A stretch of DNA of 64,000 bases from the NCBI GenBank assembly GCA_016748015.1, contig JAAOMT010000697.1, positions 759,566 through 823,565 of the forward strand, read 5' to 3'. Position numbers and translations under genes: made by a program. The stretch comes from Geosiphon pyriformis. Taxonomy: Eukaryota > Glomeromycota > Glomeromycetes > Archaeosporales > Geosiphonaceae. Positions 46,183 to 60,079 of this stretch are shown piece by piece (within the stretch, counting starts at the first letter, position 1; each line of letters starts with the position of its first letter). The notes beneath the pieces were generated by a model that was not told where the DNA came from, ran no database searches, and saw only the letters and a program-made list of their open reading frames with translations.

Positions 46183-49100
46183 ATGCCGACCCCACGAAAT
46201 CGTCAAAGAATAAACCGTTCTTCGTCTGCACCAATGCCTCCGGCTTCCTCTTCCTCGAGGCAAACTCCTACTCGGAATGAGGGTAACAGCCTCAATTCAC
46301 CTGGGGGTGATAACAGCATCAGCACTCCATCAAACGCTAGTAATAACGATCTACCCATGCAAATGACTCCCCCTGGACGTTCTATGAACCATTCAAGTTT
46401 TCGTAATTCTACTCAAATAGATCCACTTGCTACACCTTCTTATCTTCTAAGACCGGATGCTTCAGTCTCTCCTGGGACGTACGCTACTCCACCTCCCTCT
46501 CTGAGATATCTTGAAGATTTAAAAAACAATAGCTTTCATACAAATTCCACCAAGGACTCTACTAGGCTTCTTCCTTTTGGGTCCCCATTTTACAGCAGTA
46601 ACAGAGATAGTATTGGCAATTTATTTAGTAATTATCATGTGGAACCGAAAATGGAGGACAGAATGCGCTACTGGCGGAATTCTGCTCTTCAAAGTCATAT
46701 GTTTGATTCAGCGGCTTTTTGGGGAAATAAATTGACGAGCATGTCTGGTATTTTAAATTGTGATCAAATATTCGGATTATCCTTGGAAACATTTCAATAA
46801 AAAACATTAAATTTTAGGAACCGAGGACGATATATACTGGTTAGCACAAACATATTTCATGATGGGACAATTTGCCAGGGCACACAGATTACTTTGGAAT
46901 TTAATAGAATCAAGCGTTGCTTGTCGAATTCTTGCCGCAGAGTGTTGTGTTAGTAAAGAAGGACTCTATTTTGCTCAAAATTTGCAAAGAACCATAAATT
47001 TGCGTTTCATTCAGCTGATGAGCTCTCGTCCATATGCATGTATACAGATCAAATTAGAGAAATATCAAGAAGTTTTTGATATTTTATGCGAAGAACACCC
47101 CCAAGGTATATTTATTTCTACCATTTTTTATGGTACAACAATCTGATCGGAGGTACTGCACATGTATTCTTGATCCCACCAATCAAAAAAAAGACATTTC
47201 ACAACCTTCCGTTACCAAATAGATATTTGTATTGAACATGGTTCGTTTTTTTAGGACTTGAAGGTGCTGTGCATAATCCTGATGGTCATATAAAAGTGAG
47301 AAAGTTTGCTATCTTTTACGTGCTTTTTCAGAGTTAAAAATCTCATTAAACAACAATCAACTTCATTTTAATAAGATGGAGTCATACATGTGCTATCTTC
47401 GCGGAGTCGCATATGCCCAACAAGCCAATCTTGATTACGCGAAGAAAAATTACAAACAATCATTGGTTCTTGATGTGCGATGCTTTGAGGTACAAAAGCT
47501 CCAGATATTCCCAAATTAAATCAATTTCAAGAACTCGGCTGATTTCTTTTGAATTTCAGGCATTCAATGCGTTAATTGCGAATCATATGATGACGAATAA
47601 AGAAGGTTACTGAACATATACCACTGTATTCTTTTTGTGGGTTTACTTTTCTCGATTGAATTGATCCAAAGAGACAACTTACCCCTTTTTATTGAAAGCC
47701 TGTGAATTCAAATATTGCTAAAAAAATATTCATTCACAGAATGGGATTTCATAAATTCACTTGACTTCGACTCTCAATGCGGAAAAGAAGACGGAAAATT
47801 CATAAAATTGAATTATCTATCAATGCTGAAAAAGGTGAATCTCCAAAGGTTACATATATATCCATCGCTTGATCTAAATGAGATTTTGATGCTTGCCTAT
47901 TTATTATCTTTTAAGCACGAACATATAAAAGAAATTGAGGAAGCTCGAGAACAACTCCAAACTACCTATTCATTAGCCAACAATGCAGACGTAATGCTGA
48001 GTCGGGCAGAGCAACTATATGCCCAGTGTCAGTTTAAGGATTGCCTTGAGATGACAACAAAGTATGCAGCAGAACCAAGAAATCGATTTTTTAAATTCAA
48101 CATATTTTAAAATCCGATCAATCTTTCTTTAATACCAGAATTCTGGATATGGATACCCACAACCAAGCTTGCCTACCTATTCACATTGTCTGCCTCCATG
48201 AATTACGCGAGAAAAACAAACTTTTCCTGCTATCGCATGAGCTCGTGGAACATTACCCCGATGCAGCTGTCACTTGGTTTGGGGTCGGTTGTTATTACTA
48301 TCTCATTAGTCAAAACGACGAAGCGCGGCGGTATTTTAGGTATGTTCATTTAATGTATAGCGAATGATATCCTTTTATTTTTGAAAAACTTGGAAAATTT
48401 AGAATGTTCATTAAATAAAAAATCCTTTGATATAGCAAGGCAACTAATATGGATTCGCGTTGTGGAGCTGCATGGGTAGGGTTTGGACATTCTTTTGCCG
48501 TAGAATCCGAGCACGACCAGGCTATCACTGCTTATTCTACTGCTGCGAGATTGTTCCAAGGGTAATGATATCAATTATTTATGTTTACTCTTTACTTTGA
48601 AATTTACAAGTATATTCATACAAAATTTTTGGAATTAAAGATCACATCTGCCTTCATTATTTATCGGAATGCAACATCTTTTGGCCAACAATTTTGTTGC
48701 TGCGGAAGAATATTTGTTCACTTCAGTACAAATATGTGGAGGTGATCCACTTGCTCTGAATGAACTAGGAGTTTTATGTTATCATAAAAATCAGTAAGCA
48801 TGTGATTTTCTTCCCCTCGAGACATGATATGTTTCACGGTCTAAGCTTAATATTATTGAAATTTTTAGGTTAAATGAAGCAATTTCATATTTTGAACAAG
48901 CCCTTGAATTGGTTGAGGCCACAAAATCTCGTGCTCATGTATGGGAGACAACTTGGATGAATCTTGGTCACGCATATCGCAAAATGGCGTAAGCTAGATA
49001 CCAGTCTGTCTTCATTTCCGCTATACCAGCCAAAGATAAGCCTATTTTCCCCATCTAATCTCTTCTCTTCTTCAAGCAAACTTGATATGGCAGAATCATA

Positions 49101-49470
49101 TTTTCAAAAAGTATCTGCCATGTCACCTCCAAACGCCAGTGCTCTTTCGGCTATTGGATACATTTACCACATAAAGGAAAATTATCCTCAAGCGGCGATC
49201 TATTATCACGAGGTAAGTTAAGTTCATGCGTCCAAAAACTTGGCTTTTCAATCATATTACTTTTTCCAAATACAGGCCTTGGGAATTAGACCCTCTGACC
49301 CAATAACGCAAGATTTGCTCGGGAAATGTCTTGAAAGTATGGTTAAAACTAGGTCCTCTTCATTAGGTGAGTTCCTAGTGATTAGTTGAGTCCTCATCTT
49401 CTACTATATACTGTATTTATATTATTTCTAATAAGATCAACAAGAGAATATCGGTGTCTTAAGGTTCTGA
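46183..49470 (+). CDS. CDC16: Anaphase-promoting complex subunit 6 / Cdc16 (TPR protein)
   Basis: Fourteen exons: 46183-46747, 46818-47105, 47255-47295, 47376-47489, 47560-47605, 47740-47834, 47916-48061, 48139-48339, 48436-48561, 48641-48793, 48869-48988, 49077-49212, 49276-49366, 49436-49470. The product has 718 residues, near fission yeast Cut9 (671). Residues 1-165 are Ser/Pro/Thr-rich and disordered. Tetratricopeptide repeats follow: DIYWLAQTYFMMGQFARAHRLLW (about 192-214), ACRILAAECCVSKE, LKKHEHIKEIEEAREQL, VTWFGVGCYYYLISQNDEARRYF, AWVGFGHSFAVESEHDQAITAYSTAARL, PLALNELGVLCYHKNQLNEAISYFEQAL, TTWMNLGHAYRKMAKLDMAESYF, SALSAIGYIYHIKENYPQAAIYYHEAL. Apc6 is a scaffold of the APC/C ubiquitin ligase. 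Intron 6 (81 bases, 47835-47915) is a multiple of three without a stop, so its retention would also be open; the family alignment favours splicing. Confidence 0.92.
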
Positions 49471-50030
49471 TAACAGATAATGCTGGCTAGTCTGGTTTTA
49501 GATTATATCAAATCCTTGTATAACTGTTTCGAATATTACCGAGAATTAGTATCAGCATAGGTAAGTTTGTATCTCAAATTAGTCTTTGCTGAAGGCTCAC
49601 TCGACAATAGCTTAAAGACTTGAACTGGCCTAGGCGGGCCAAATTTTGGTCCAATCCATTTTCTTGTTCAGTTAGCTTAGTAATTATAAAAAATAACAGC
49701 TTTCCTATATTGTTTCATTTAAATATTTATTGTTTTGAATAGTTAAATATTCGAATTAAAAGATGAGATGTTGCAATAGTCATAAATTTGATTGAATGAC
49801 TCAATATATTTTCACAATTATATTAGGTTGCAACGTCCAATTGCTTCCAAAATACCATGATTAACTATTACTTTACCAAAAAAATTCAAAAATTTTTTAA
49901 ATATTTATATATTGTATGTTAAAATTAATGTTTATCTAATTTTTGGTTTTATAATTTATTTTATAACGGTAATTATTTATTGCTTAAATTTTAGAAACTT
50001 CTTTTGTAATGTGCTAACATACAACATACA
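49471..50030. other. Downstream region of APC6
   Basis: 49471-49700 has mixed composition, probably 3' UTR or nearby single-copy DNA (CCTAGGCGGGCCAAATTTTGG near 49632-49652 is a notable GC-rich palindromic patch). After that the sequence becomes AT-rich. No ORF or RNA gene recognised. Confidence 0.45.
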
Positions 50031-50070
50031 ATAAATGTGGCTCATGGGCTTTCTGCACGTGACCAACCCG
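50031..50070 (-). repeat. Tiny remnant of LINE 3' UTR
   Basis: AATGTGGCTCATGG then TTTCTGCACGTGACCAACCC resembles the LINE-4 3' UTR (AATGTGGTTCATGC then TTTCTACATGTAACTGG, 60146-60178) in order and spacing. Flanks are AT-rich and unlike LINE. Either an extremely short truncated copy or what remains of one. Confidence 0.4.
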
Positions 50071-50559
50071 AAAACTTCTTTTTATAATTATAATTATAAA
50101 AATATTTTATATACTATAAAAATGTTTTAATTAAAAATATACGATAATATTTTAATTTATATAAATAAATAAATAATTTTTTATTATTTTATAATTTTGA
50201 TAATTTAATTAAAATCATTATTTTTTATTATGTTTTATCTGTTAAATAAACAAATTTGCTTGCAAATTCAAATTTTTAATAATAGCTAAAAAACAAAATA
50301 CTTTTTTTAAAAAAGGTATTGATTACAAAAATTTAAATTATATATAATTTAATTATAATTAATTATAATTATTATTATTGCTTTAATTAAGTAATCTAAC
50401 TATTATTTAAATTTATATAACAGAAAATATTACATATTAAGCACAATTTACATACTTTTTACATATAATTAATTATTTAAACTTATATTAAAACTATATT
50501 AACTAGCCAAATTAACAAACTTTTACATATATTTTATAAATTATATAAATTATATTTGT

Positions 50560-50740
50560 ATTATTTTTAAATTAAAAGTAATTAACAAATAAAAACAGTT
50601 TTAAATATATTATAAATTTTAAAATTAATAACAATATATTATTACAACCAATAAGTTTTAATTTAATACCAAAAACATTTTTAATGTTATTAAAAATATA
50701 TATTTAAAATATATTATAAAAAATTAAATTTTTTTTTAAA
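50560..50740 (-). repeat. Inverted copy of the AT-rich repeat segment
   Basis: The reverse complement shows TTTTTAATAACATTAAAAATG, TTTTTGGTATTAA and AAAACTTATTGG, then AATAATATATTG in the order seen at 32100-32210 and 42255-42345. It lies just left of the LINE-0 tail. Confidence 0.4.
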
Positions 50741-50789
50741 ATTGTAAACTTAATTTTAATAATAGTATTTAAGAATTAAAATATAAAAA

Positions 50790-53215
50790 ACTTATTATTA
50801 TTATTTTATTTTATTTTTTTTATTAATAAGTATAGCTTAATTACTATCTAATATACAGAAACAAACCAAGTAATTATAATTACATGTAATTTATATACTT
50901 ACTATATGTAACTAATTATTTAGATTAATTAAGACAATATTATATACTTATATAAATATTAGTATTAATATTTAGACCAGAAAAAAACAAACAAGCCTTG
51001 TATAAACCAAAACCAATAGTTAATAATTTAATAACACTAAGCAAATAAATTACTTTATCTAATAGAACACCAAACAACTTACATGAAACATATAATAAAA
51101 TTTTTGTATTACCAACCAGACTATTTTTTTTATATTTGCTCTAAATTTAGATTAAAACAGTTATAACACATTATAATATTTCTTAGCCAAACAACAAATA
51201 AAATCAATTATAACCAAAACTGTCTTTTTCTTATTACTAAAAACCAGAATTATTTTGTCAATCCAATTCTTAAAAACAAAATTTTTATATAAGATTACAT
51301 AAATATTAATGTTTAATATATACAATAAAAAAAGTATGTTTTTATCAAAAACTTCCACAATTTAGCAAATTTTAGCAGAACTTCAGATTGTACAAAAACA
51401 TTTTTTAAATAAGTAAAAACATAATCTAACAATTTGATATTATTATACATCAAACATAAAACATTTAGATAATTTTTGTTATAAAGCTAACTATAATTAG
51501 CAATTTTTTATGAACTGTTTTTATTAAATATGTATAAAATACAGCTAAAGTCTTACTTATAAATTTCGAAAGCATATAAAAATTTGAATGCCAAATCATA
51601 ACAGTACAAATTTAGTCTATTTTACAAACAAATAATTTATTAACAACTCTTAAACTTAAACTCATTTTTTACCAAGCATAACAAAAAGTTTGATAGATAT
51701 TATAAATTAAATAACAAGTATTGTTTAAAACAACCAAACTATTAACTATAATAAATTTTTTACAAATACTAACAGAAAAAATTATACAAAATTATATTGT
51801 ATTGCTAATAAAAGCATTGGCTTAATTATTACCAATATCTTTTAAGTGGCTCTTAATCTTTACTTATTATACAAAAATGTTTTTAAACTTAATTAAATTA
51901 GCCACATAATATTTTTTTATCCAATATTTGTTTCGAAAATCTGATAAATATTGTTTGAGCTCCAAAATACATGTATTTATAATAATTTGACTGTCTATAT
52001 ATAAGACTATTAAACAAAACAAAAAAATATATTTTAAAGCTAAAACAATAGTCTGTAATTTATTTATTGTCAAAAACAACAAATCATATACTTTAACATA
52101 TATCTTTATGTTAATATCAGAAAAATAAGCTGCAATTTTACCAGTTATTTTTGTAGTATTCAACTTTTTTAGTAAACTATTAACATATATATTAATAGCT
52201 TTAGCTTATATTTTATATAAATGCTTTTAAACATCTGAAAATTTTTCTAAGCATAAAAAGTTCAAATAATCAGACTTAAAAACAGTTTTGTTATACTTAA
52301 CAGAAGAACTGTTCATATAAACTGCAGTTTTTTTAAATTATAATAGTACTAAGTCTCTAAGACTTAATTTTTTTTAATAATAAAAAGTCTTTTAATTCAT
52401 AATTAATCCATATTTATCCAACAATTTGTTTTTAAAGACAATATTTAAATATCTCAAAAAATAAATTATGTCAAAATAATAAAAATTATTCAAGATTTTA
52501 GACAAAGAAAAACAATTAAAAGACCTAAATATATTAAGTAAATTGTTTGTTATAAAAAACTTGGTCAAAAAATTTTTTATAAAATTTATTAAAAAATTGT
52601 TAACTGGACTGATCTTTAATTTAACTGAATACTACAGTAATTTTATAAATGCTCATCTTAAAATTTGTAAATCTAAAAAGTAATATATAAACAATTAACT
52701 AAGGATACTTGTAGTATTAGTAAACACAACTACTAAAGCCACTTTGTTCTTTATTTGTACTTGTTTAAAAAACTTTAATTTATATAGCAATAGATAATAC
52801 AAAGTCTTATTAAGAAAAATTTTCAGTAAATTGGCTTTAGATTTAAGTTTTTTCTTATTATCACATTTTATTTTTGATATATACTTTTGAACACAAAACT
52901 AAATTATATGTAATAACCAATTATAAACTGTAAAATTGCTAAGACCAAATAAGAAAACTGTTTGTTTGGCAATGTTTTTTAAGAATTATATTTGAAAAAA
53001 ACCTAATATTTACATATGCTTTAACAAGATTTAACTTAGATATATTATTTGTTAACAAAAAAATACCCAAATACTTATAAAATTTGTCATATTTAGCAAT
53101 AAAAATCAGCTAATTACTAATGTACAAAGCAATATTCACAATTTTTTGGTTAATAAAAATTATTACTGTTTTGTTATTATTAATAAAAATATTATTAATA
53201 CTAAAAAACTCTGTA
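50790..53215 (-). mobile_element. LINE-0, heavily decayed, 5'-truncated LINE
   Basis: The - strand carries, almost entirely as A/T substitutions, the LINE 3' UTR (50800-50960), C-terminal region (51161-51358 open), an RNase H remnant (51867-52163, LQTIVLALKYI and YIDSQIIINTC matching LQTIALAFKCV and FSDSQAALNAC of LINE-2), and reverse transcriptase thumb sequence up to FFSINNIFINNNKTV at about 53165-53205 (LINE-2 FFSINDISINNNKTV). It ends where the (TTA)n tail of LINE-3 begins. A (TTA)n tail is also visible at about 50798-50815. Confidence 0.75.
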
Positions 53216-53365
53216 ACAATATTATTATTATTTTTTATTATTATGAATTTTACAAGTGAAGTCCAACCACTATTTAGTACATAAAATTAAACTAAGTAGA
53301 TTAAACTAAATGCAGCTTACATACTGACTACATGTGGCCAGCCACTCAGACCAGACAAAACTACA

Positions 53366-56300
53366 CTACATATCTATACTAATAAAAGCATCACCACCCA
53401 AATCTGAAAAAAATTGACACAATTTGCGTTTACTAAACCCAACAGCAAAAGATTTCATAATGCCAAGCATATAGACAATCCCAATTGACAACATAGACAT
53501 TATACTGTGAAACAAGCCAAAAACCACATTAGTATTCCCAACTAAGCCAGTCTTCTTCATATTAATTCTATGCTTGGCTCTGGCAGCCCATATTCTAGCA
53601 TAATACAACCCTGTTACAAATCTAACAAACTCCATAAGAGCCAGAGTAGTACTACCTTTCCTCTCAAAATTCAAAGCAGCTTTAGTATACCAATCTCTCA
53701 TTACAAAACCTTTGCAAACAGCAGTATACAGACTTCCATCCAAAGAACATGCCGCAAGCAAGCACAAAATAGTGGAATTAAACAAACATGAAAGACTAAA
53801 CAATGACACCCATTTTGCAGCAGTCTCAACCAAAATGTTTTTATGGAGACCATAGTTGCCATAACAAGTAAAATCATGATCTGAAAGCTCTACCTCACCA
53901 CATAGCAAGCATAACATCCCAGGATAACTTCTGTCACACAATTTTTTTTTAATTACAACCAGTAGTTTTCTATAAACTGCTTTTATCAAATAAGTATGCA
54001 AATTGGCCAAATTTTTGCTAGTAAACTCTGAAAACATGTGTGAATTAGGGTGCCAAACCATCATGGTATGCCCCCAATCTATCTTTTCAATCATAGTACT
54101 TGGAACTATGTCAAAACCAGGACCAGTCTCCCAATAGGCACAGTAAATTAATTAGTGTAGATCATAAACAAAATGATGAGTATTGTCAGACACAACATTT
54201 TTTTTAGCAACCAAAAACTTCTTCTGAATTTTAACTGGCAAAGAAAAGAAAGAAGAAGTAGCAACACTTATCAGTGCATCAGCCTTAATATTACCAGACA
54301 CACTTGAATAACTCTTAACTTTCACTCACTTAATTGAAATATTTTTAAACTTAAGGAAATTAACTATCTGCAATCTTTCAATCCAACATTGGTTATGGAA
54401 GTCAGACATAAATAAAGAGGCTTCAGATATACAGGCATTAATTGCCAATTGGCTATTTGAATACAAAACCACAGAGCAAGAAGATAAAACACACTCCAAG
54501 GCCAAAGCTATAGCCTACAGTTTAGTTAAAGTAGAGGACAAAAGCCCAGCCACCCTAACCCCAATACCCATGTCTGCAGCCAAAAAGTATACAGCTGCTC
54601 TATCTGTTACTTTAACAGAACCAACACCTTTTAGAAACCCATCCATGTAGACTTCAATGCAATCAGACCATACCTCCAACAAACTATCATGAACAAAAAA
54701 AAACTTTTCAGAGATCAGAACATTCATCACATTTTTCCCAAGGACAGCAACAGTCTCGACTTTTGAAAAAGCAGAATTGCTCATAAAATCAGATGCCAAT
54801 ATGAACTAATAAGGTACAAGGCCTCTTGGATCCAAACACTTCTACTGCCAAAATGTTTTTCAGTCCATTATTTTTCTTTTTTTGTCAAAAAGTCTGTTAC
54901 CAAATACAATACTGAACTGTTTCAATAAAAAAACTGATTTATAGTACAAAAACTGGTTCAAAATACCAGACATTGGGAAAATACCAGGCTCATGAAAGGC
55001 ACAAAGCAGATTGTTTGCTAATGATAACTCATTTGCCAAAAAAATTCTCACTACTCTCACCAAAAAATTATTTACAGGGTTAACACATAACCTAATAGAA
55101 AATTGCAGAGAGCTCAGAGGAGACCAACCCAATACTTGTAAATCCAGAAATCTATGATCAAACAAACATCTGAAAATGTCACGGCTATTGAAAAACAAAA
55201 TTAAAGACACCAGCTTTCCCTTAGACTGCATCTGCTCAAAGGGCTTTAAACCATACAAAGATAGGTGATACAAAACCTCACTAGAGAAGTCACATGATAA
55301 ACCAGCTTTGGTCTTAAGACCCTTCCTAATTATCATGTCTCACTTACAACACATGCCCAAAGAAATGAAACTAAACTGTGTGCAATAGCTAATAATTGGC
55401 TGCAAAACTACTAAAACCAAGTAACAATATTGTTTATCTGTGATAGCTTTCCTCAACACTATATTAAAAAAAAACCTGACATTTTTATGAGCTTGAGCCA
55501 AACTGAATATAGAGAGATCTTCAGTCAATAAAAAAATACCCAGATATCAGTATGATTCACTCTTTTTAGCAATCAAAATTGACAAGCCATTAATCAGCAG
55601 TGAAGCATTCTTAACACCTTGATTAATGAGAATAGCTACTATCTTGTCATTATTTATTAAAATGTTATTGACCACAAAAAACTCACTAGCAATGTTCAAA
55701 ATATACTGTGTAGAAGCCTAACAGCTCCCAACCCAAATTGTATTATCTACAAAGACACCAACACCCAAAAAAAAAGTTTTTCCTTCAGTTAATTCAATTT
55801 TGCCAGATTTTGCCACAAACTTAGTATCTATTCTGTATCCATACAAGTGCTCATATCTTTTTACCTCACACAAAAGTGGATCATAAAAAATCTTCCAAAG
55901 TAGTGAAGAAAAAACTTCACTTTGGTCCAACTCATCATGCATCTTATAATCTACTGTGAGCCCAAAGTTAATCATTACTCTGTTAACCCTATTTTTATGA
56001 ATGCTGCCAAAAAACTGGATGAACCACTTACACATTTTGATGTAATACAAGCTTGTCTGCAAATAATGCCAGCCTACCAAATCATAAGCTTTGCACATAT
56101 CCTACAACATCAACTAAAGTTCTCTATTCTTTTCTATGGCATTCTCAACAACAAAACCAATTGCAAAGATAAGAGACTAGATAGAAATACCCTTCAATAC
56201 CAAAAAATTATCACCACAAAGAACATCAAATTTGCTACAAGCCAAAGATATTTGGTTGGAAAGAATCTTAGATAAAATTTTACATGCAGTATTAATTAAT

Positions 56301-58025
56301 GCAATAGGCCTAGTATTTGTCAAAACACCATTTCATTCATAAGACTTTGAGATCATCAAAACTCATGCTCTTTTTCAGGCAGCTGGAACTGTGTCCAAAC
56401 TTAAACACAAATTCAGCAGCTCCAAAAAACAGACTAACATCTTCCCACCACAATGTTTCCAAAGTTCATTAAGTATTCCAGACAAACCAGTTGTTTTACT
56501 ATTAGGCAAGCCATCAATAACCAAAAACAATTCTGCTATAGCAATCACTTTCATTATATTGGAGAAGACATCATCATCTACATAATCCAGAGACATGTAT
56601 TGATGAGACTACAGATCAGGCATCTTGGGGAGCACTGACCACATCTTTGTCTATCTTTCTATAATCTTGTCAATTTTAAGTTTTACTTTCTTAGGTTCTA
56701 CTATCATCACATTGTCTACCATTAAATAATCCAAAACCACCTTGTAAAATGAGCATTCCAAAATGCTCTTAATCATCTAATCTTTGTCAAAACAGAAGTT
56801 CTCCATATGCTGGTTAATACCCTTCCTAATATTAGCATCTTCAGCCAATTTAGACTCAAAATACTTAGACTTCCAATATTTCTTCTTTACTATTGACAAA
56901 TGTCTAACTAAATCACTCAAACCAACACTATTTGAAATTATGCCAACAATCTTAGATGCTTCAATACCATTAATAGATGTTCAAACCTTAATAAGATGAT
57001 TAAAATTTAGAATTCCAACATTCCACAATCTTAGTAATAAGCAGCTTTAGCTTATGAAATTTTGATGATTGTTTGTTTCTTGAACAATCATATACACTAT
57101 ACCAGCTCTTAAAAAACATCTCAGTTGCAGTTTGCACTACAGCACCCTCCAATAGACTTCACATTATATCCAAGTCACTAGTGTTTTTTGTGACCTCAAA
57201 TTTGTTCAAACTGGCCAACAATACAGCAGAAAAACACTTTTTGAAATGCAACCACTGAACCTTATCAGCATTCTCCAATTTGAACTTCTATTGATCTCAG
57301 TTGGCTTGCTTATGAGCACTGATAAGACAAGTATCTAGAAGTCCACCCAAACCAATTGAGACTAAAACTAACTTATGATCTGTATCAAAAAACCTAGACA
57401 CATTGTTGACAATATGCAATGCAACTGCAGACACTAAGTTTCCACTCACAAAGATAAAATCTATAACTCTTTTGGCACCCCTAGAATTGTCCCAAGTAGG
57501 AGCATTGGCCAATGCATGTCTATTGAAAGTATTGACTAGACTCAAATCTAAACAGAATCTGAAACTAGCATTTTTTTTAGATTTATTTTCATTAAAATTA
57601 CTGCCCAAAACCACAAAAGAGCTAGAATTTACTGCCCTAGAAACCATAGAATTAATATTAGCAGCTTGGCCAAAATGCATACTGGCAGATACATCAGCAT
57701 AAAGATCCAAGATTGTAACCAAAAGCTTGTTTCTAAACAAAAAGCACACAGAAATTAAATGACCAGAAATTTTTTTCACTTTTGACACATGTCGAGCCAA
57801 AGAATTGTCCATGATTACAGCAACTTCAACACCACAAAAACCAACATCCAAACCAGTTATGAAAACTTGGACATCAGCAAACTTATTTATAATCCAAGGC
57901 CTAATGTTAGACCTCAATTTTGTCTTAGTAACAATAGAAATCACATTACCCAAATCCTTATACCATCAAACAATGTCATCCTGTTTAGCCAAATTTGTCA
58001 TGTCCCTAATATTACATGTGACCAT
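53366..58025 (-). pseudogene. LINE-3 ORF2: endonuclease, reverse transcriptase, RNase H
   Basis: Endonuclease 57297-57953 (TKTKL, VVLGSNFNEN where Asp is Asn, DTDHKLVLVS). Reverse transcriptase pieces 56375-56596, 55718-56098 (MCKAYDLVGWHYL, WKIFYDPLLCEVKRYE, then FVDNTIW, the second catalytic Asp replaced by Asn), 55340-55528 and 54860-55336. RNase H 54200-54799 has VYMDGFL but loses later acidic residues. The C-terminal part 53366-54094 has CLLCGEVELSDHDFTC (about 53875-53925). Stops separate the pieces. Many changes are G-to-A on the coding strand. Confidence 0.82.
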
Positions 58026-58042
58026 TCTCCAAACAAGCTCAA

Positions 58043-59899
58043 TCATTGATGCAAACAATGTACCAAGAAGCCTGTATTTACACACAACAGATCTAATTTT
58101 CCCAAAATTGAGCTGATAGAAACTTCAAGAGCTATCATCTTAAATTCTAAACCACCAACTTTAGAAGTAAGAACTTTTGAACTACTCAAACCCAAATCTA
58201 CAGTTTTGCCTTCAACATCAGAAGATGAAGGAGGAAGAGAAGACAGTGAAATATCTAGAATCATATAAGCATCTGACATCAACACCACAGAAGCAGGAAC
58301 AATTGGAGATTCAACTTTGAAGGCAGGCACCAGGGGCACCAGTTTCACACCATTCAACCTGCACAATATACTTGATACTTAATTAGCTAGCAATTTCAAG
58401 GAGCATTCCAGTAAAGCCAGATGGCTATTAATTGAGGAACTATCATAATCAACCAGTGTGCATCTTTTATTATGCAAAACTCCACCAGAAGGAAAACCAG
58501 ACTCAGAACCAAAATTGAAATGAGAACCACCTAAAGAAAAAGAAGCAAAAAAAACCATTTGTGCTTAAGACTTGCCACCAAAGGCAACAGAACAGGAGAT
58601 AGAAACATGCTTTTTCATGTACAGTTTTGCCAGTTGAAAACAATGCACTTCAGAAGCAACCCTTTTAACAGACTTTAGAGGCTTAGTGTTAGATGTAGTT
58701 GTTGCATTACACTTCATAGTAGAATGATCAAAACACCCATAATTCTTACAGCAAACCAAATCCAATCTAGTCCAAGAGAGTTTAATACCACCAAATATCA
58801 GCTCAGTGTAATATGCAGACTCCAAATCCTCTTCAAATTCAAAACCAACCACAGCACAGTGAACTTGGTTACCAGAATTCAATAAACAATTAATGATGTA
58901 AGTTTTTTCACCAGCTCTATCCAAGAGGATGCCCAAATCATGAGCAGTTGTTCTCACTGGCAAAGTGAACAGCAAAGCTCTGAACTGATCTCTTGATGCC
59001 CAGATATTGTGATCTCCCATAGCTATAGCCACACATACTAAATCTTTGCCAATCAGAAAAGACCATTTAGCAGCCAGTTGTTCAGTCTAACTTAGCTTAG
59101 CAAATTTCACTACAGCTTTTTGCCACATTCCTATTAGTTGAATTTTGATTGACTTAATATTACCAAACTTGGCTAATGCAGTGATGATCATTTCTTTTGG
59201 TGTGTTCATGAGAATTTTTTTGATGATCACTGTCTGATCTAAACGAATTTCTTGTTTTTTGAGATTGCTGTTTATGTCAATCCTCTTTTTCCTGGCCAAT
59301 GAAGCGACCATTTCTATGTTTTTTTTGGAAGTAAAAGTAGATTGGATAATTCCTTCAAATTTTAAGAGAGTAGTGGCCCTCCCAAAACCATTGACAGATG
59401 AAAAATTTTTTCTAATCAACTGAGTTTTTGCCATTGCAGATTTTTTTTCTACAGCTGAAAGATTAATATCTAAAGCAAACAACTTCTTAACTGACACTTC
59501 TACAGGAGTTTTGATAACTTTTGGGTTAACTCACTTTTTGTTAAGAGAAATAAGCAAGCAAAAGGAGAGAACAACTTTATCATCATCCATACAAAAATTG
59601 GAAAAACTGAGTGGAAAACCAAAAACAGCACCAGTATTAATCTGTTTAGCCTTGGGTGTAGTGGCAGCCAAGCCCAAAAGAAATCCATCATTCACATTAG
59701 ACATGCTAACATTCTTATAATCACCAGATAAACTTTTCACATCAGAATATACATTATCACCAGACCCAGATTTACTTAAGGAGATATTTCTTTTATCACC
59801 AGAGTGTTTAATATTACCATGAATGACTTTCTTTTTCTGAGAAAAAAAACCACCAGCAGGATCATAAAAAGCACTCTTGGATGCTTTCTTCTTAGACAT
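58043..59899 (-). pseudogene. LINE-3 ORF1
   Basis: A start at 59899 (MSKKKASKSAFYDPAGG) fits LINE-2; upstream codons of the longer frame are only 5' UTR and the Asn-coding (AAT)n tail of LINE-4. Pieces 59531-59899, 59087-59497, 58565-59032 and 58043-58366 are separated by stops; the TGA near 59531 coincides with the first TGA of LINE-2 ORF1. The knuckle CKNYGCFDHSTMKC (about 58715-58760) replaces the spacing C-x2-C by C-x-x-Y, so it is defective. Confidence 0.78.
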
Positions 59900-60042
59900 A
59901 ATGTCACTTATAGTAGTCTTCAAATTCTCGAAAAATGGGTTATTATTAAGTAAAGAAATATTGATGTAGACTAAAAAAACAAAAAACTTTTTTTTCAGAA
60001 AATGCACTTTTTGAGGATTTTTGGAGGTAAGAGAGAAAAAAG

Positions 60043-60044
<2 letters not shown>

Positions 60045-60079
<35 letters not shown>

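Larger units (their letters stand above)
53216..60044 (-). mobile_element. LINE-3, full-length non-LTR retrotransposon, mutated
   Basis: From the 5' end abutting the LINE-4 tail at 60044 to its own 3' end and (AAT)n tail near 53216-53250, about 6.8 kb. It has the same gene order and 3' UTR as LINE-2. Both ORFs have many stops. It lies inside or against the reverse transcriptase region of LINE-0. Confidence 0.85.
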
